From Gnetum montanum (taxonomy: Eukaryota; Streptophyta; Gnetopsida; Gnetales; Gnetaceae), in NCBI GenBank assembly GCA_015680685.1, contig MNCI01027140.1, forward strand, positions 290,595 to 354,594: a stretch of DNA of 64,000 bases, read 5' to 3'. Shown here piece after piece: positions 11,233 to 21,617 of this stretch (position 1 is the stretch's first letter; each line of letters starts with the position of its first letter). Below the pieces are notes generated by a model. The model worked only from the letters and a program-made list of their open reading frames with translations, was not told where the DNA came from and did no database searches. The position numbers and the translations under genes were made by a program.

Positions 11233-12892
11233 ATGTCTTCTTCTCACAGACACGATGATACTAAACTGCCAGTGCCTCAAGAATGCATGGTGGTATATAC
11301 TCATCTAGATCAGTATGTACCTAACTTCACCTTCATCTTGCATTAGGATAAACAACTATGGTGGTGAGATATGAAGGGAAACATTGTAATACCTCCTAAT
11401 CAATTTGTGCCTGAGATGCTACTCCAAACTCTTAGGAGGTTGGCCATCCAAGATCTTCAAGAAGAGTACATTGTGCATGATCATAACTACTAGAACTACC
11501 ATCCCATTGAAACACAACATAGGAGAGATTGGCACCAAGAGAAACATCATGAGGTTGTGAAGGGAAAACGATAAACTAATCCCTTGTTCCTACTCAACCA
11601 AAATGACAATGAGGATCCTTCCTCTAGGGGTTCTCAACATGAAGATTCTCCATCCCCTGATATTAGTGATGGGAATGTGAACCTAAATTTGTAGTTTACT
11701 ATCAAAAATCTAGGTTTAGGCAAAAGTAGGAGTCAAAGAAGGGCCACGAGCAAGCATCAAGATGATAAGAAATTTGATGAATGTGACTGTAACAAGCATA
11801 GAGGTGGTGGCAGACATGATGGTAGTGTCAGTCCTCCTCCCTATTCACCCTCTTTATCTACATATTCTTCTTCCTCTTTTGGTTCTGATAGACATTGCAA
11901 AAATAACAACTGTGATGAATATGAACAACAGGATAATGATAATCGCAGAGACTACCATGAATGAAGGGGTAGTAGAGGACATCATAGATGTCATCAAAAT
12001 AATGATGATGATGAGCCTTTGCTTTCTACTTGAAACATGTTGGAAATTGTAGAGGCAATAAAAATTCCAACCATGAATGTGCAAGATAGTTGGATCAAGT
12101 GACTTGACATGAATAATATACCCAAATTTGAGGGGGGATATAACTTTAATTCCCAAACACATCTTCAAGATTTTCATGGTTCCTGTTCCTTAAAGAATAT
12201 TGAAAATGATTGGTAGAATTTAAAGTTATTTCCCAAAACACTCATCAAGGAAGCAAAAAGTTTGTATCGGTCCTTGGAACCAGAATCCATCCATAGGTGG
12301 AGTATAATGCTAGAGCTTTTTAATGATAAATATGAGATGTACTCCCAAGTATCTAATCTAAGAAGTTAGATCCAAGGATGGAAGCAAGGAACACATGAAC
12401 CTTTGGACACCACCATGGGAAAATACTATTCTCTCATACATTGATGCCTTGGCCATGGTTATTCTTAGCAAGAACAACTTTGCCACATCATACATAGACT
12501 CAAATTAGAAATGAGAAGAATTATTGGGTTCTATGCCCAAGGGAGATTGTTAAGCATAAGATCCCATAAAATCCAAAGGTTGATAGATTAGGTAGTAAAA
12601 GAAGAAGGAGAGCTAAAAAAATGAGAAAGTATAGAATAATATCATAGGATCCTTCCATCAAAAAGAGGGAAGTTCATTTTTGTGACAATGAGGAAGAGTC
12701 ATTACTTGATGAGGTGGTGAACAAAAAGACCTTGTTGATCCAAAAATATATGTCTAAAATTCAATGAAGGTGAATAAAATGTAGGATTTTTTGGATGAAA
12801 ATTTTCAAATTGCTTTAAAAATCACAGAGGAATCAAGAAATAAAAGTAGTAATTGTGATTGCAAGAGGTGAAAAGAAGTTAAACATGCCTAC
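11233..12892 (+). pseudogene. Gag of the outer element, 5' part, split by the inner element
   Basis: The reading starts MSSSHRHDD at 11,233, matching MASSH at the gag starts of the inner (13,920) and minus-strand (55,468) copies. The N-terminal part is rich in H, D, S and N. Next comes the conserved core: NNIPKFEGGYN (about 12,112), HLQDFHGSCSLKNIENDW, LKLFPKTLIKEAKS, the segment around SLEPESIHRWS (12,273), and MLELFNDKYEMYSQVSNL (12,310). After that come a long charged stretch and the interruption at 12,892. Gag would form the virus-like particle and package RNA. Multiple stops make it non-functional. The reading frame resumes at 20,021. Confidence 0.8.
12888..12892. repeat. Target-site duplication CCTAC, left copy
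   Basis: CCTAC precedes the inner 5' LTR and is repeated at 20,016-20,020 after its 3' LTR. Confidence 0.9.
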
Positions 12893-13778
12893 TGATGAGA
12901 CGCGAATTGCACAGGCCGCAATATCGCGTTCACCACGATATCGCATCCCCTGTGATATCGCGTACGCGATATCGCAGTCTGCCACGAAATCGATAAATAA
13001 GAGGCGGCACTCCCCTCATTTGACATCCTATGCATAAAGTAGTAAAGCTCTGGTGGATTGATCACCCCAAAGATAGAATATTTTCCATGTGCCCGCAGTA
13101 GGAATCCCCCAAGTGAACGGTTCTTTATTCGAGCAGCTTTGTACCTGAACGCAAGTTGTGTACGGCAATAAAGACGAGCTTTGTGGATAAACCTTGCAGT
13201 GCATGGATAGGTTTAATTAATGTTATTTATTGCTTTCCTAGTAACGCGGCATGAGTACGACTTGGTTACGAGCGTTGANCTTTCCTCCTAGAACGTGGGA
13301 CAAGTACGACTTGATTACGAGCATCTCTGGATGTGTACGGCTAGTCAAGGAATTGGCTACTTGTCACACTTAGGATAGTTAGGTGCCTCAGTACAACTGC
13401 TTAGAGCACGTGCGTTACGTGTGGTAGTCCCAGTAATGATTAGCATTTGGTAGCCACAGTTGCACAGTTTAGGGTGTGTACGGCAAGTGGGAACGGATGC
13501 TAATGCTAGGATTTAGTGTTGTAGTTAGAGTTAGCTTTAGTTTCTCAACCCTTCGCCGTTAGCATAGGAGATAAATCTAAAAATACCAAAAAAATCATAT
13601 ACCTCGGACTTACTTAACCATACACTGTGACAACAACAAGTAAGTCCGGGAAGACAACGAATGATTAACCCCAAGTGTTCCTTATGGTGTTAGGCATTTA
13701 GTCTACGAAGTTTGACCGGATCGCGCGTGCTACGCTCCTTTCGTATGGTTGAGTTTAGGGGTACCTCGCCACTCATCA
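12893..13778 (+). mobile_element. 5' LTR of the inner element
   Basis: It starts TGATGAG and ends CTCATCA, a perfect 7-bp inverted terminus. It has four ATAT-core palindromes (12,919-12,975), a TATA-like GATAAATAAG at about 12,992-13,001, and an AATAAA at 13,167-13,172 between TATA and LTR end. A single N at 13,279 sits where about 57 bp present in the 3' LTR are missing. Confidence 0.95.
12919..12975. repeat. ATAT-core palindrome array in U3 (4 units)
   Basis: Variants of GCGATATCGC centred near 12,921, 12,938, 12,955 and 12,969, upstream of the TATA box. The partner LTR has seven. Confidence 0.8.
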
Positions 13779-13779
13779 T

Positions 13780-13799
13780 TGGCGCCGTTGCCGGGGACT
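13780..13799 (+). other. Intact tRNA-Asp primer-binding site
   Basis: TGGCGCCGTTGCCGGGGACT begins two bases after the LTR. Its first 17 bases are complementary to the 3' end of plant tRNA-Asp. This site primes minus-strand DNA synthesis in Athila-like elements. Confidence 0.95.
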
Positions 13800-13919
13800 A
13801 AGTGTTTTTACGCCAATTAGAACATTAGGAAATTTTTCACATCGTTGTGAGCTTTAACAAACCTTCATGTTAATCAATTAAATAAGAACATAAATAACAG
13901 TGAATAGCACACCATTAAA

Positions 13920-16452
13920 ATGGCTTCTTCTCATGAAATTAACTCACCTAAGGATCACACAGAAGACAGTCAGCATCACATGCATAACCGAGACCAGCTA
14001 TGTCCTAAATAGTATACGATAACTTATACTCATCCCGATGAGTATATCCCTGATTACACTTTTACTCTCCATCAGGACGAATAGTTGCGCTGGAGATATT
14101 TGTTTGGTAATATAGTTTTACCACCAGATCGATCTATTCTGAACATGCTTTTCTGTGTATTGGCACAGATTGGCATGCAGGACTTATTCGTTGAATACAT
14201 TGCTGGAAGATATCATAAGGGATTATCATCCCACTGCTTTGCAACGTATTCGGGATGAAAGGAAGGAGAGCCAACATTCATTGTTGAAGGGCAAGGTCCC
14301 CCATGTCCTTAGTGAAATAGGAGATGAGGAACCACTCACAATGGGTTTCTTAGAAAATGATGTTCCCCCTCCTCACAATGGTGAAGAGGTTAGGCATCAG
14401 GGCCTTCGATCAACTGTACATGCTACAAGCTCTGATCCCCGTGAGCACCAACTGTTCACGGTAGGAACAACCACTCACACTAAGGACGGACACTTAGATC
14501 GTTACAACGATCGGGGCCGAAGCAGCCAAAGAGAAGATAAGAAACATTGCCATGGTGATGGATCCCCTTCCTCTTCTCCTTCATCTCACCATTCACACTC
14601 TCCTTCCACATCTGGGCGCAACCATCGTGAGCATAACGGAGAGGGTAAAAGTAAAGAAGATGAAAAACCTTGACAGGAAGGTCGAGAGGAGTTAGGACAA
14701 GGGCAAGGACATAGGAAGAGTAGGGAACCACCACGAAGACATCATAAACGTCATGATAGGGATGATCATGATGAACCCCTACTCGCAACCCGAAGCATGC
14801 TAGACATCACAGAGGTAGTTAGGATCCGCACAAGGTACTTAAAGGACAGCAGGATCAAGCATTTGGACATAAATAATATCCCATGTTTTGAAGGGGGATA
14901 CAACGCTGATCCTCAACATCATTTACAGGCATTCCACGATGCCTGTGCCTTGCAGAATATAGATAATGAGTGGAAAAAGCTCAAGTTGTTTCCAAGGACA
15001 CTCACTAAAGAAGCAGAGAGCTAGTACTAGTCCTTAGAACCGAAAACCATCAGGAGGTGGAGTAGTGCTTGAACTATTCAACAACAAGTATCAAATGTAC
15101 TTCAGAGTGTCTAATTTGTGTAAGCAGATCCAAGGCTGGAAACAAGGTGCTTATGAACCCTTGGATGCTGCCATGGCCCGCTACTATACACTGCTACATT
15201 GTTGCCCGGGCCATGGGTACGCTAAGCAGGATCAACTTCACCACATCGTGGATGGGCTAAGAAATGAAACGAAAAGAACTCTTAGGACTTACACCCAAGG
15301 GAGCCTTTCCCAACTGAGAGCCCATGAAGTTGAAAGTTTGTTGGAACAAGTAGCGCAAGAAGAGGGTGAGCTACGGAAGAGGGAAAGTGTGGAAGAATAC
15401 AACCGCAATCCCTCCGTTCGCAAGAAGGGAGTAAAATTCTGTGATGAGAAGGATGAGTCACCACTTGAAGAGTTGGTGAATTGGAAAATCTTACCGATCC
15501 AAAAGTTAACAACCGAGGTATCGGCTAAGGTAGACCAAATGTGGGATTCCTTAGACTCAAGAATAGAAACAGTCCTAAAAATTGTAGAAGAGTCTAAGGT
15601 TGAGCAAGGTAGTGACAAAGGAAAAACCAAGCGGAGAAACTTAAGCCCTACACATAACAAGGGTAAGGGAAAAATTCCTATCTCTGATGAGGCTGTAAAT
15701 TCTGATTCAGACAATGATAGTGGATGTGAGGTCTGTACTATGACCATCCTAAGGGATGTTGCTCAATTATCTCACATCTGCAAGAGTCTGGGGTGTATGC
15801 ATTTAATCTAAGACTTAATCAACGGCAAACACCCCGAAGGTTACCTTGTCCACAAGGTAGCCCAAGGCAGTTCCACCAACCCTTAACATATTATCCAAGT
15901 GGAACGCCTCCATAGCCCATTAGACAACACCAGCAGTGGCAATACCCACAGTCATGGGGGATGCCACCGCCAACACATCAATACCCTTACCGGCAGCCTG
16001 ATCCTTATGGTTATTATGTGCAGCAACCAGTTTCTCCAGGTGACTCTATGGGTCACACTACCTCCCAACGTCACTACCAATCACGGGAGTACTTCAGAAG
16101 GACTCCTTCTCCTCCGAGAGACATCTCACATTTAGTCCATCCTCTAACTCCACCTGCACCTCTTCCTCCTATAGTTCCCATACAACCTGTTCCAACAATA
16201 CAGGGGGAATTGCCTACCCAACCACAGCAACGTAACGTCGCGAGAGCTGTAAATATTCAGCATGTAAATATCAAACCGGGTGCTAGTTCTAACAATAACT
16301 GTACAAAGAAGAGACCTTTTTTTAGAACTAGGAGCCCAGACAAACTCTCGCAACAACAAGCAGATGGCCACATGTATAGGCCTATAACCACTAACGCTTC
16401 GGAGAACCCTTCAGTCCAAAAGAGCATAATGCATACGGTTATGTTAACATAG
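13920..16452 (+). pseudogene. Gag of the inner element
   Basis: Starts MASSHEINSP at 13,920. A frameshift near 14,210 moves to the frame open to 14,673 (H, S and charged residues). After one TGA the same frame gives the core: RIKHLDINNIPCFEGGYNAD, HLQAFHDACALQNIDNEW, LKLFPRTLTKEAES (14,797-15,021). A one-base loss near 15,067 breaks the frame before LELFNNKYQMYFRVSNL (15,068-15,811; 248 codons open, the longest retroelement ORF here). That part contains the CPGHGY and DQLHHIVDGL region typical of plant retrotransposon gag. A proline/glutamine-rich C-terminal part lies at 15,820-16,452. I did not see a CCHC zinc knuckle. Gag would assemble particles in the cytoplasm. The frameshifts make this copy defective. 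Confidence 0.85.
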
Positions 16453-17190
16453 ACCGTAACTGACTGGATCAAGGTAGGCCACCTTCCCAGGAAACTAACT
16501 GACCCTGGGAGTCCCTTTATTTATTTGTAGATCACTGGAAATGTACCACATTGGGCTCTTCTTGACTCAGGTTCCAGAGTCAACTTAATTTCACAAGCGA
16601 TGTATCACACCTGGAACCTGCCACAACTTAAGAAGAGCAACATCCAACTTGAACTGGTAGACTAGTCTATCACCATTCCCTTAGGATTGGTGGAGGATGT
16701 TATCACCACTGTGTGTGGTTGGTCCTACCCAGCTGACTTTCTGGTGATCGAAGTGAACAACAATGAAGGGGACTTCCCAATTATAATGGGAAGGGCATGG
16801 CTAAGCATAGTAGACGCATACCTTAGGATCTGCAATCTTTCCTTGGAAATTTCTAAGATAAACATATGTGGGAAGATCGAGAAGAGGATAGTTCCATGCA
16901 TCACATACAGTGATTCATAGGGTGATGACATGGAGGAAACGTCTCCATGTAACAGGTGTGCCCAAGAAACTCTGCAACAAAGATGCCTGTATGTAGCAAC
17001 CACACAAGAAGTAGTAGACACCCCATGGTTGACAGCTCCTCATAGGAGCAAACAAATATGCTTGGAAAGAACTGAGGAAAATCATGCCAACAACCATGGC
17101 ATAGACGCATTGGAACGTGAGCGTCACCAAATTCCAACCCTCAACTTAAGATCATCAATTGGGAGAAGTTGGGCACTTCTTAGAATTCAA
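16453..17190 (+). pseudogene. Aspartic protease and linker of the inner element
   Basis: The segment HWALLDSGSRVNLISQAMY contains the aspartyl active site DSG (16,564-16,572). It is followed by TIPLGLVEDVITTVCGWSYP, ADFLVIEVNNNEGDFPIIMG and RAWLSIVDAYLRI (16,670-16,840), the usual retropepsin fold pattern with a late hydrophobic-G motif. The linker 16,921-17,190 aligns with the outer copy. A few stops (for example after LELVD at about 16,663) interrupt it. The enzyme would cleave the gag polyprotein. Reading ends at the deletion junction near 17,190. Confidence 0.85.
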
Positions 17191-17878
17191 ATAGGCGCTC
17201 ACTATTTTGGATCTCTCCCTTACAACTCAGTCATGAGGGAGATGGCCACCTATGCTAACAATATGGGGCCCTCAGTTGTTTTTCAATTTTTTTACACGTT
17301 TTTTTTTTACAAATTTTTTTAATTTTTTCTGTTTTTTGTTTTAAAAATTTCTTTAACTTTTCTTGTTTTTGTTTTACACCATCGTTATACTTTTCTATTT
17401 TTTTTGTGTGAGTGTGTGTGTGCATCCACCCTGTAAGTTCATCACCCAATAAGTGTTCAGACCAATGGTATAAACTGTTTTTGCATTGATTGCTAATGTT
17501 TGGTTTTTACCTTTAAGTTACAATGTTGATACTAAGGTATGTTCTTTTGAGATGGCAGGCAATGAGATCACTTCATCCATCCATCCATCAAAGTCTATGG
17601 TTTCTCTTGGCTTGGAAATGTACAGTTCCCTTCCAATAAAAACTTTAATGAACCGGTGACTGGGCATTTCTAAAACTAAGGAAGGAATCAAGAATTGCAA
17701 CGGGTGTGACTTCAAGGGAACTTGATGCTTTTGTGTTGGTCATTCACTTGGGTGCTTGGATGTTTTCTTCTTGAGTTTTCTTACCGTTCCGATGTTACCC
17801 AATTTTCAGAAGCTGAGACAATAAAAATAAGAAGTCTTTGCATGGTGTGGTCCCCATGCATAAAAACACCAAAAAAAA

Positions 17879-17946
17879 NNNNNNNNNNNNNNNNNNNNNN
17901 NNNNNNNNNNNNNNNNNNNNNNNNNNNNNNNNNNNNNNNNNNNNNN
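17879..17946. other. Assembly gap (68 N)
   Basis: Run of unknown bases following a poly(A) stretch. Confidence 1.
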
Positions 17947-19014
17947 AGTTGGAATGAGATTTGCCAAGTCGCATTAATCATAAAACACACAAGGGGCTAT
18001 ACACCACCTTGTCCTTGGGATTCCATTCCATCCTCTTCTTTCCATCCTTCTCTCCATTGTTCACCTCATTTCCCATTGTATCATTAGTGTATATTTTGGT
18101 TGATGCATTATTTTCTTTTTGGTAAATTCTTCCAGTTAAGACTTTAACTCTTGTTTCAAAGGACATTCCCAGAGCCTACGGACTCTTTGAATGTGGGTTT
18201 GTCAGGGCATTAAGGGCATGAGCCTGCTTTGGGGAGCACCCACTGACATTCCTATTTGGAGCATTAGTTAACTTCTTTTCCTTAACATTTTGCAATTAAT
18301 TTTATTTTTGTTCATTTCCATCTTGACATCCACTTCACTGATGCCATCGTTGTCCCTTTTTACCTATCTTTCTTACTCCTTTTCTTTCTCCATTCTAACG
18401 CTATCGAAAGTTCGTGATTAGTCATGGGGGTATGGGGCCTGATTTTTTGATTTTTCTCCTAAGCCCCAAATTTTTTTGTTTCTCTTCTTAACCCCTACAC
18501 CTTCAGTAGTCATCATCTACATTTTCCTAGATCCATATCAGCCATACCACACCCTAGCCAATGAACCTACACCGAAGCAAGGTATTATCTACTTAATGAT
18601 TCAATTACCTTTGCTAATATATGATTGTATTGTGTGTGCAGATGGTAATCATACAACAACGGAATGGATCTGGAGCAAACACTTGGAATGGAGCAGCATT
18701 GAAGTAGCTATGCAAGGAGCAGAATTGATGATGCGCTTACAGATGAACAATGGAAGGCACAATCTAGGCATTGGCAGCAACAAGACTTTTCTCTCTTCTT
18801 CTCTTCTCTTCTCTCTCTCTCTTTCTCTCTCAGTTGCCAACAAAGGCCTGATGTCATTGTAATAATGTGTTCACCCTTGTTTTCATGAACACCAGTCTTG
18901 TCAAGTCTTGTAATAATGAACCGTTCACATGTCATTCCATTAGTTCCATTTCCCTCAATAATCCCATACCTACCTGATATTATTGTAAGGAAATCGAGGA
19001 TGAGTTTTCATTCA

Positions 19015-19026
19015 GTCATGGGGGTA
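19015..19026 (+). other. Polypurine tract of the inner element
   Basis: GTCATGGGGGTA directly precedes the TGATGAG start of the 3' LTR. The outer element has GTTGTGGGGGTA in the same position (27,200-27,211). Confidence 0.75.
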
Positions 19027-20015
19027 TGATGAGACGCAAATTGCACAGGCCGCGATATTGCATCTACCACAATATCGCATCCCCTACGATATCGCATACG
19101 TGATATCGCATACGCGATATCGCGTCGTTCCCTGCGATATCGCGTATGCGATATTGCGGTCCGCCGCCAAATCTATAAATAAGAGGCGGCACTCCCCTCA
19201 TTTGACATCCTAGGCGTAAAGTAGCGAAGCTCTAGCAGATTGATCACCCAGAGATAGAATATTTTCTATGTGCCCGCAGTAGGAGTCCCCCAAGTGAACG
19301 GTTCTTTATTCAAGCAGCTTTGTACCTGAACGCAAGTTGTGTATGACAATAAAGACGAGCTTTGTGGATAAACCTTGCAGTGCATGGATAGGTTTAATTA
19401 ATGTTATTTATTGCTTTCCTAGTAATGCGACATGAGTACGACTTGGTTACGAGCGTTGACGAACGTGTACGGCTAGCCAAGGAATTGGCTACTCATTGCG
19501 ATTAGATTCTCTCACCCTTTCCTCCTAGAACGTGGGACAAGTATGACTTGATTACGAGCATCTCCGGATGTGTATGGCTAGTCAAGGAATCAGCTGCTTG
19601 TCACACTTAGGATATTTAGGTGCCTTAGTACGAACGCTTCGAGCACGTGCGTTACGTGTGTTAATCCCAGTAACGATTAGCATTTGGTAGCCATAGTTGC
19701 ATAGTTCAAGGTGTGTACAGCAAGTGGGAACGAATGCTGATGCTAGGACTTAGTGTTGTAGTTAGAGTTAGCTTTAGTTTCTCAACCCTTCACCATTAGC
19801 ATAGGAGATAAATCTGAAAATACCAAAAAAATCATATACCTCGGACTTACTTAACCATACACCGTGACAACAACAAGTAAGTCTGGGAAGACAACGAACG
19901 ATTAACCCTAAGTGTTCCTTGTGGCGTTAGGCATTTAGTCTGTGGAGTTCGATCGGATTGTGCGTGCTACGCTCGTTTCGTATGGTTGAGTGTAGGGGTA
20001 CCTCGCCACTCATCA
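19027..20015 (+). mobile_element. 3' LTR of the inner element
   Basis: 989 bp with TGATGAG...CTCATCA termini. It has seven ATAT-core palindromes (19,060-19,157), a good TATA box TATAAATA (19,174-19,181) and AATAAA at 19,348-19,353. It is longer than the 5' LTR because of extra palindrome units and about 57 bp that are absent at the N in the 5' copy. Differences between the two LTRs are mostly transitions. Confidence 0.95.
19060..19157. repeat. ATAT-core palindrome array in U3 (7 units)
   Basis: Seven variants of GCGATATCGC spaced about 8-20 bp, immediately upstream of the TATA box. Confidence 0.85.
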
Positions 20016-20020
20016 CCTAC
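20016..20020. repeat. Target-site duplication CCTAC, right copy
   Basis: Matches 12,888-12,892. Confidence 0.9.
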
Positions 20021-20880
20021 CAAAGGAATAAGGACAAAGCTACTACAATAGACAAAGTTATGGAGACTGTATCAGATGATGGCCATGGGTGTGACATCTA
20101 CCATTATGAACATCTCAGGGGATGTTTCCCCATTATGTCACACTTGTAGGAATTTAGGGTGTATGCTCTAGATCCTAGACTAGTAATAAGGTAAGCACCT
20201 AAAAGATTGCCTTATCCTCAAGGAAATCCTAGGTAGTTCGACCAAAAAAAAACCTACTATCCAAGTGAAGCTCCACCATAATCGTATGAGTAGTACTAGT
20301 AGTGGTAGCACCCATAGTCATAGGGAATGCCACCACCAAGGTAGCAGTAGCCTTATCGACAACTAGATCCATATAGGTACTATGTTTAGCAACCCATTTC
20401 TCTACATGACTCTTCCAGTCATGCCACCTTTCAACATTACTACTACCCTCCAGAGTATTACAGAACTCATTCTCTATCTACTAGGCTGGAAATCCCATAT
20501 CCCTATTATCCTTCTCATCCTTCTGCATATATCCCTCCACCCTCAACCTAGTTATCACCTGCTTCATCAATGCAGGGAGAAAGTCTACCTCAACTGCAAC
20601 AATGCAACATAATGGGGGTTGTTAATTTATAGCTAGCTTCTTAGCCAAGTGGTTTGGAAACTAGATCACAAAAAAGACCTTTCTTTTGAACCAATATCCC
20701 AACTAAACCCTCACATACACCTATGGCTGGAAATCCTACTTCTCCATCTCCCTCCATATCTAACTAGTTTGAGTCTCCTTCAAACCAAACACCTCCTAAA
20801 GTGCATACCATCATGTTAACTCATGTAGTTACTGATTAGATAAATGTTAGCCACCTTCCTAGGAAACTATCTAATCCTAG
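20021..20880 (+). pseudogene. Gag of the outer element, 3' part
   Basis: Resumes the gag reading interrupted at 12,892. KDKATTIDKVMETVSDDGHG (about 20,032-20,091) corresponds to the GKGKIPISDEAVNSDSDNDS part of the inner gag. It continues through CFPIMSHL-EFRVYALDPRLV and the proline-rich C-terminal region to the protease. Stops and frameshifts occur throughout. It is cut again at 20,880 by the GC-rich retroposed insertion. Confidence 0.75.
20864..20880. repeat. Target-site duplication of the retroposed insertion, left copy
   Basis: AAACTATCTAATCCTAG is repeated at 21,615-21,631. Fourteen bases (CTATCTAATCCTAG) are unambiguous; the leading AAA in the right copy merges with the poly(A) tail. 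Confidence 0.9.
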
Positions 20881-21617
20881 GCTTGGTGGAGGCCCTGGCC
20901 AAGTGGCGGGCAGACCACGAAACCTAGCTCCAAGAGCAGGCGCTGCAACTGAACAGGCAGCATATGCTTGCGATGGAGACCCTGCGTGCCCAGCTCACGG
21001 ATGAGCTCCGGGACCGGATCAGGGAGGAGCTGCGGCAGGAGGAGGCGGACCGACAGGCCCGGGAGGCGGCGGCCCGGGAGGAGCAGGAGCGTTTGCAAGA
21101 GGAGGAGCTGCAATGGCAGCGGCAGCTCGACCGGGCGCATTAGCACAGCGCTCGCCAGTGGCTTAGGGGGGGGCGCTGCCCGTATACCGTCCTTGGTATT
21201 AGCTATGAGAGCTCCTGGGGGGAGCTCAGAAGGCACATCCGGCGTACGTCCGCTAGACTCCACCCAGATGCGGGGGATTCGTCGTAGGACCGGTGCAGGC
21301 GCGAGGCTCTTCTGTAGGGGTTCCAGTAGGCCGCGAACTTCATTGACACGGAGGATCATCAGGCCACCCTGGACATACTCCATGAGTTGGAGTTGCCTCG
21401 GTGCGCCTGCCACCAGCTGCCGACCCACCCCTAGCTCTTCCCCTCTCTCCCTTGTTCCCGCCCCTTCCTTGTTGGGTTCGTCATGGGTGTGGGGTGTGCC
21501 CCCCCCCCCCCCCCCCCCTTTGGGGGTGGGCCACCCCCACTTGTACTTGTACTTGTATAGTCGTGTACCTTTCTTTCAGTAATACATTCCCGAACATTCT
21601 CTCAAAAAAAAAAAAAA
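20881..21617 (+). pseudogene. GC-rich retroposed sequence: coiled coil plus J-domain-like protein fragment, poly(A)-tailed
   Basis: This insertion is flanked by a 14-17 bp target duplication and ends in 14 A residues (21,604-21,617), the signature of LINE-mediated retroposition. It starts mid-frame, so it is 5'-truncated. The frame beginning at 20,883 gives a charged heptad-rich coiled coil (LAMETLRAQLTDELRDRIRE, then many E, R, Q; about 20,968-21,135). Next comes a J-domain-like segment: YTVLGISYESSWGELRRHIR, then LHPDAG with the HPD signature (about 21,178-21,262), and EALL..FQ..ANFI (to about 21,345). All five in-frame stops before the apparent natural end at 21,430 are TAG, explicable as decayed CAG or TGG codons. 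GC content is far above the surroundings. A run of 20 C (21,499-21,518) and three CTTGTA repeats lie in the 3' part. HPD J-domains stimulate Hsp70 chaperones. Whether the source was a cellular gene or a non-LTR element ORF is unknown. Confidence 0.7.

Larger units (their letters stand above)
17191..19026 (+). other. Long 3' non-coding region of the inner element
   Basis: About 1.8 kb from the deletion junction to the 3' LTR. It contains T-rich tracts (17,280-17,410) with a short GT run, the CATCCATCCATCC segment near 17,575, and the conserved TTTGCATGGTGTGGT(C/T)CCCAT near 17,837. The latter two are also found in the outer copy (about 25,660 and 25,912). A CT-rich run lies at 18,785-18,835. 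A 68-base run of N (17,879-17,946) is an assembly gap. No envelope-like ORF was seen. Confidence 0.75.
12893..20015 (+). mobile_element. Inner non-autonomous Athila-like element (gag-PR only) inserted in the outer gag
   Basis: A complete insertion of 7.1 kb: LTR, intact tRNA-Asp primer site, gag, protease, long 3' non-coding region, polypurine tract, LTR, and a CCTAC duplication. RT, RNase H and integrase are missing. The protease-to-RT linker (HQIPTLNLRSS, about 17,127) joins after about 17,190 to sequence matching the end of integrase in the outer copy (about 25,205). It retains many CpG sites and an unmutated primer site, so it is younger than its host. It is probably mobilised in trans by full-length relatives (inference). 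Gag and PR carry frameshifts and stops, so it is no longer coding. Confidence 0.9.

Noticed and set aside
11762-12177. Overlapping hydrophobic and methionine-rich ORFs on both strands
   Set aside because: Out-of-frame readings of the decayed outer gag; the gag frame aligns with the inner copy.
15289-15747. 152-codon minus-strand ORF
   Set aside because: Antisense shadow of the well-supported gag frame.
16725-17137. Several 70-98-codon minus-strand ORFs
   Set aside because: Antisense shadows of the protease region, which has clear homologous wording in three copies.
17255-17449. Lysine-rich minus-strand ORF
   Set aside because: By-product of T-rich tracts next to the deletion junction.
18649-18935. 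Arginine/glutamate-rich minus-strand ORFs
   Set aside because: By-product of a CT-rich run; the pattern is low-complexity.
20877-21582. Long overlapping ORFs (183 codons minus, 204 codons plus) in the GC-rich insertion
   Set aside because: High GC removes stop codons in all frames. Their L/P/R/G-rich composition shows no domain pattern. The frame with coiled coil and HPD block is more convincing even though it has stops.
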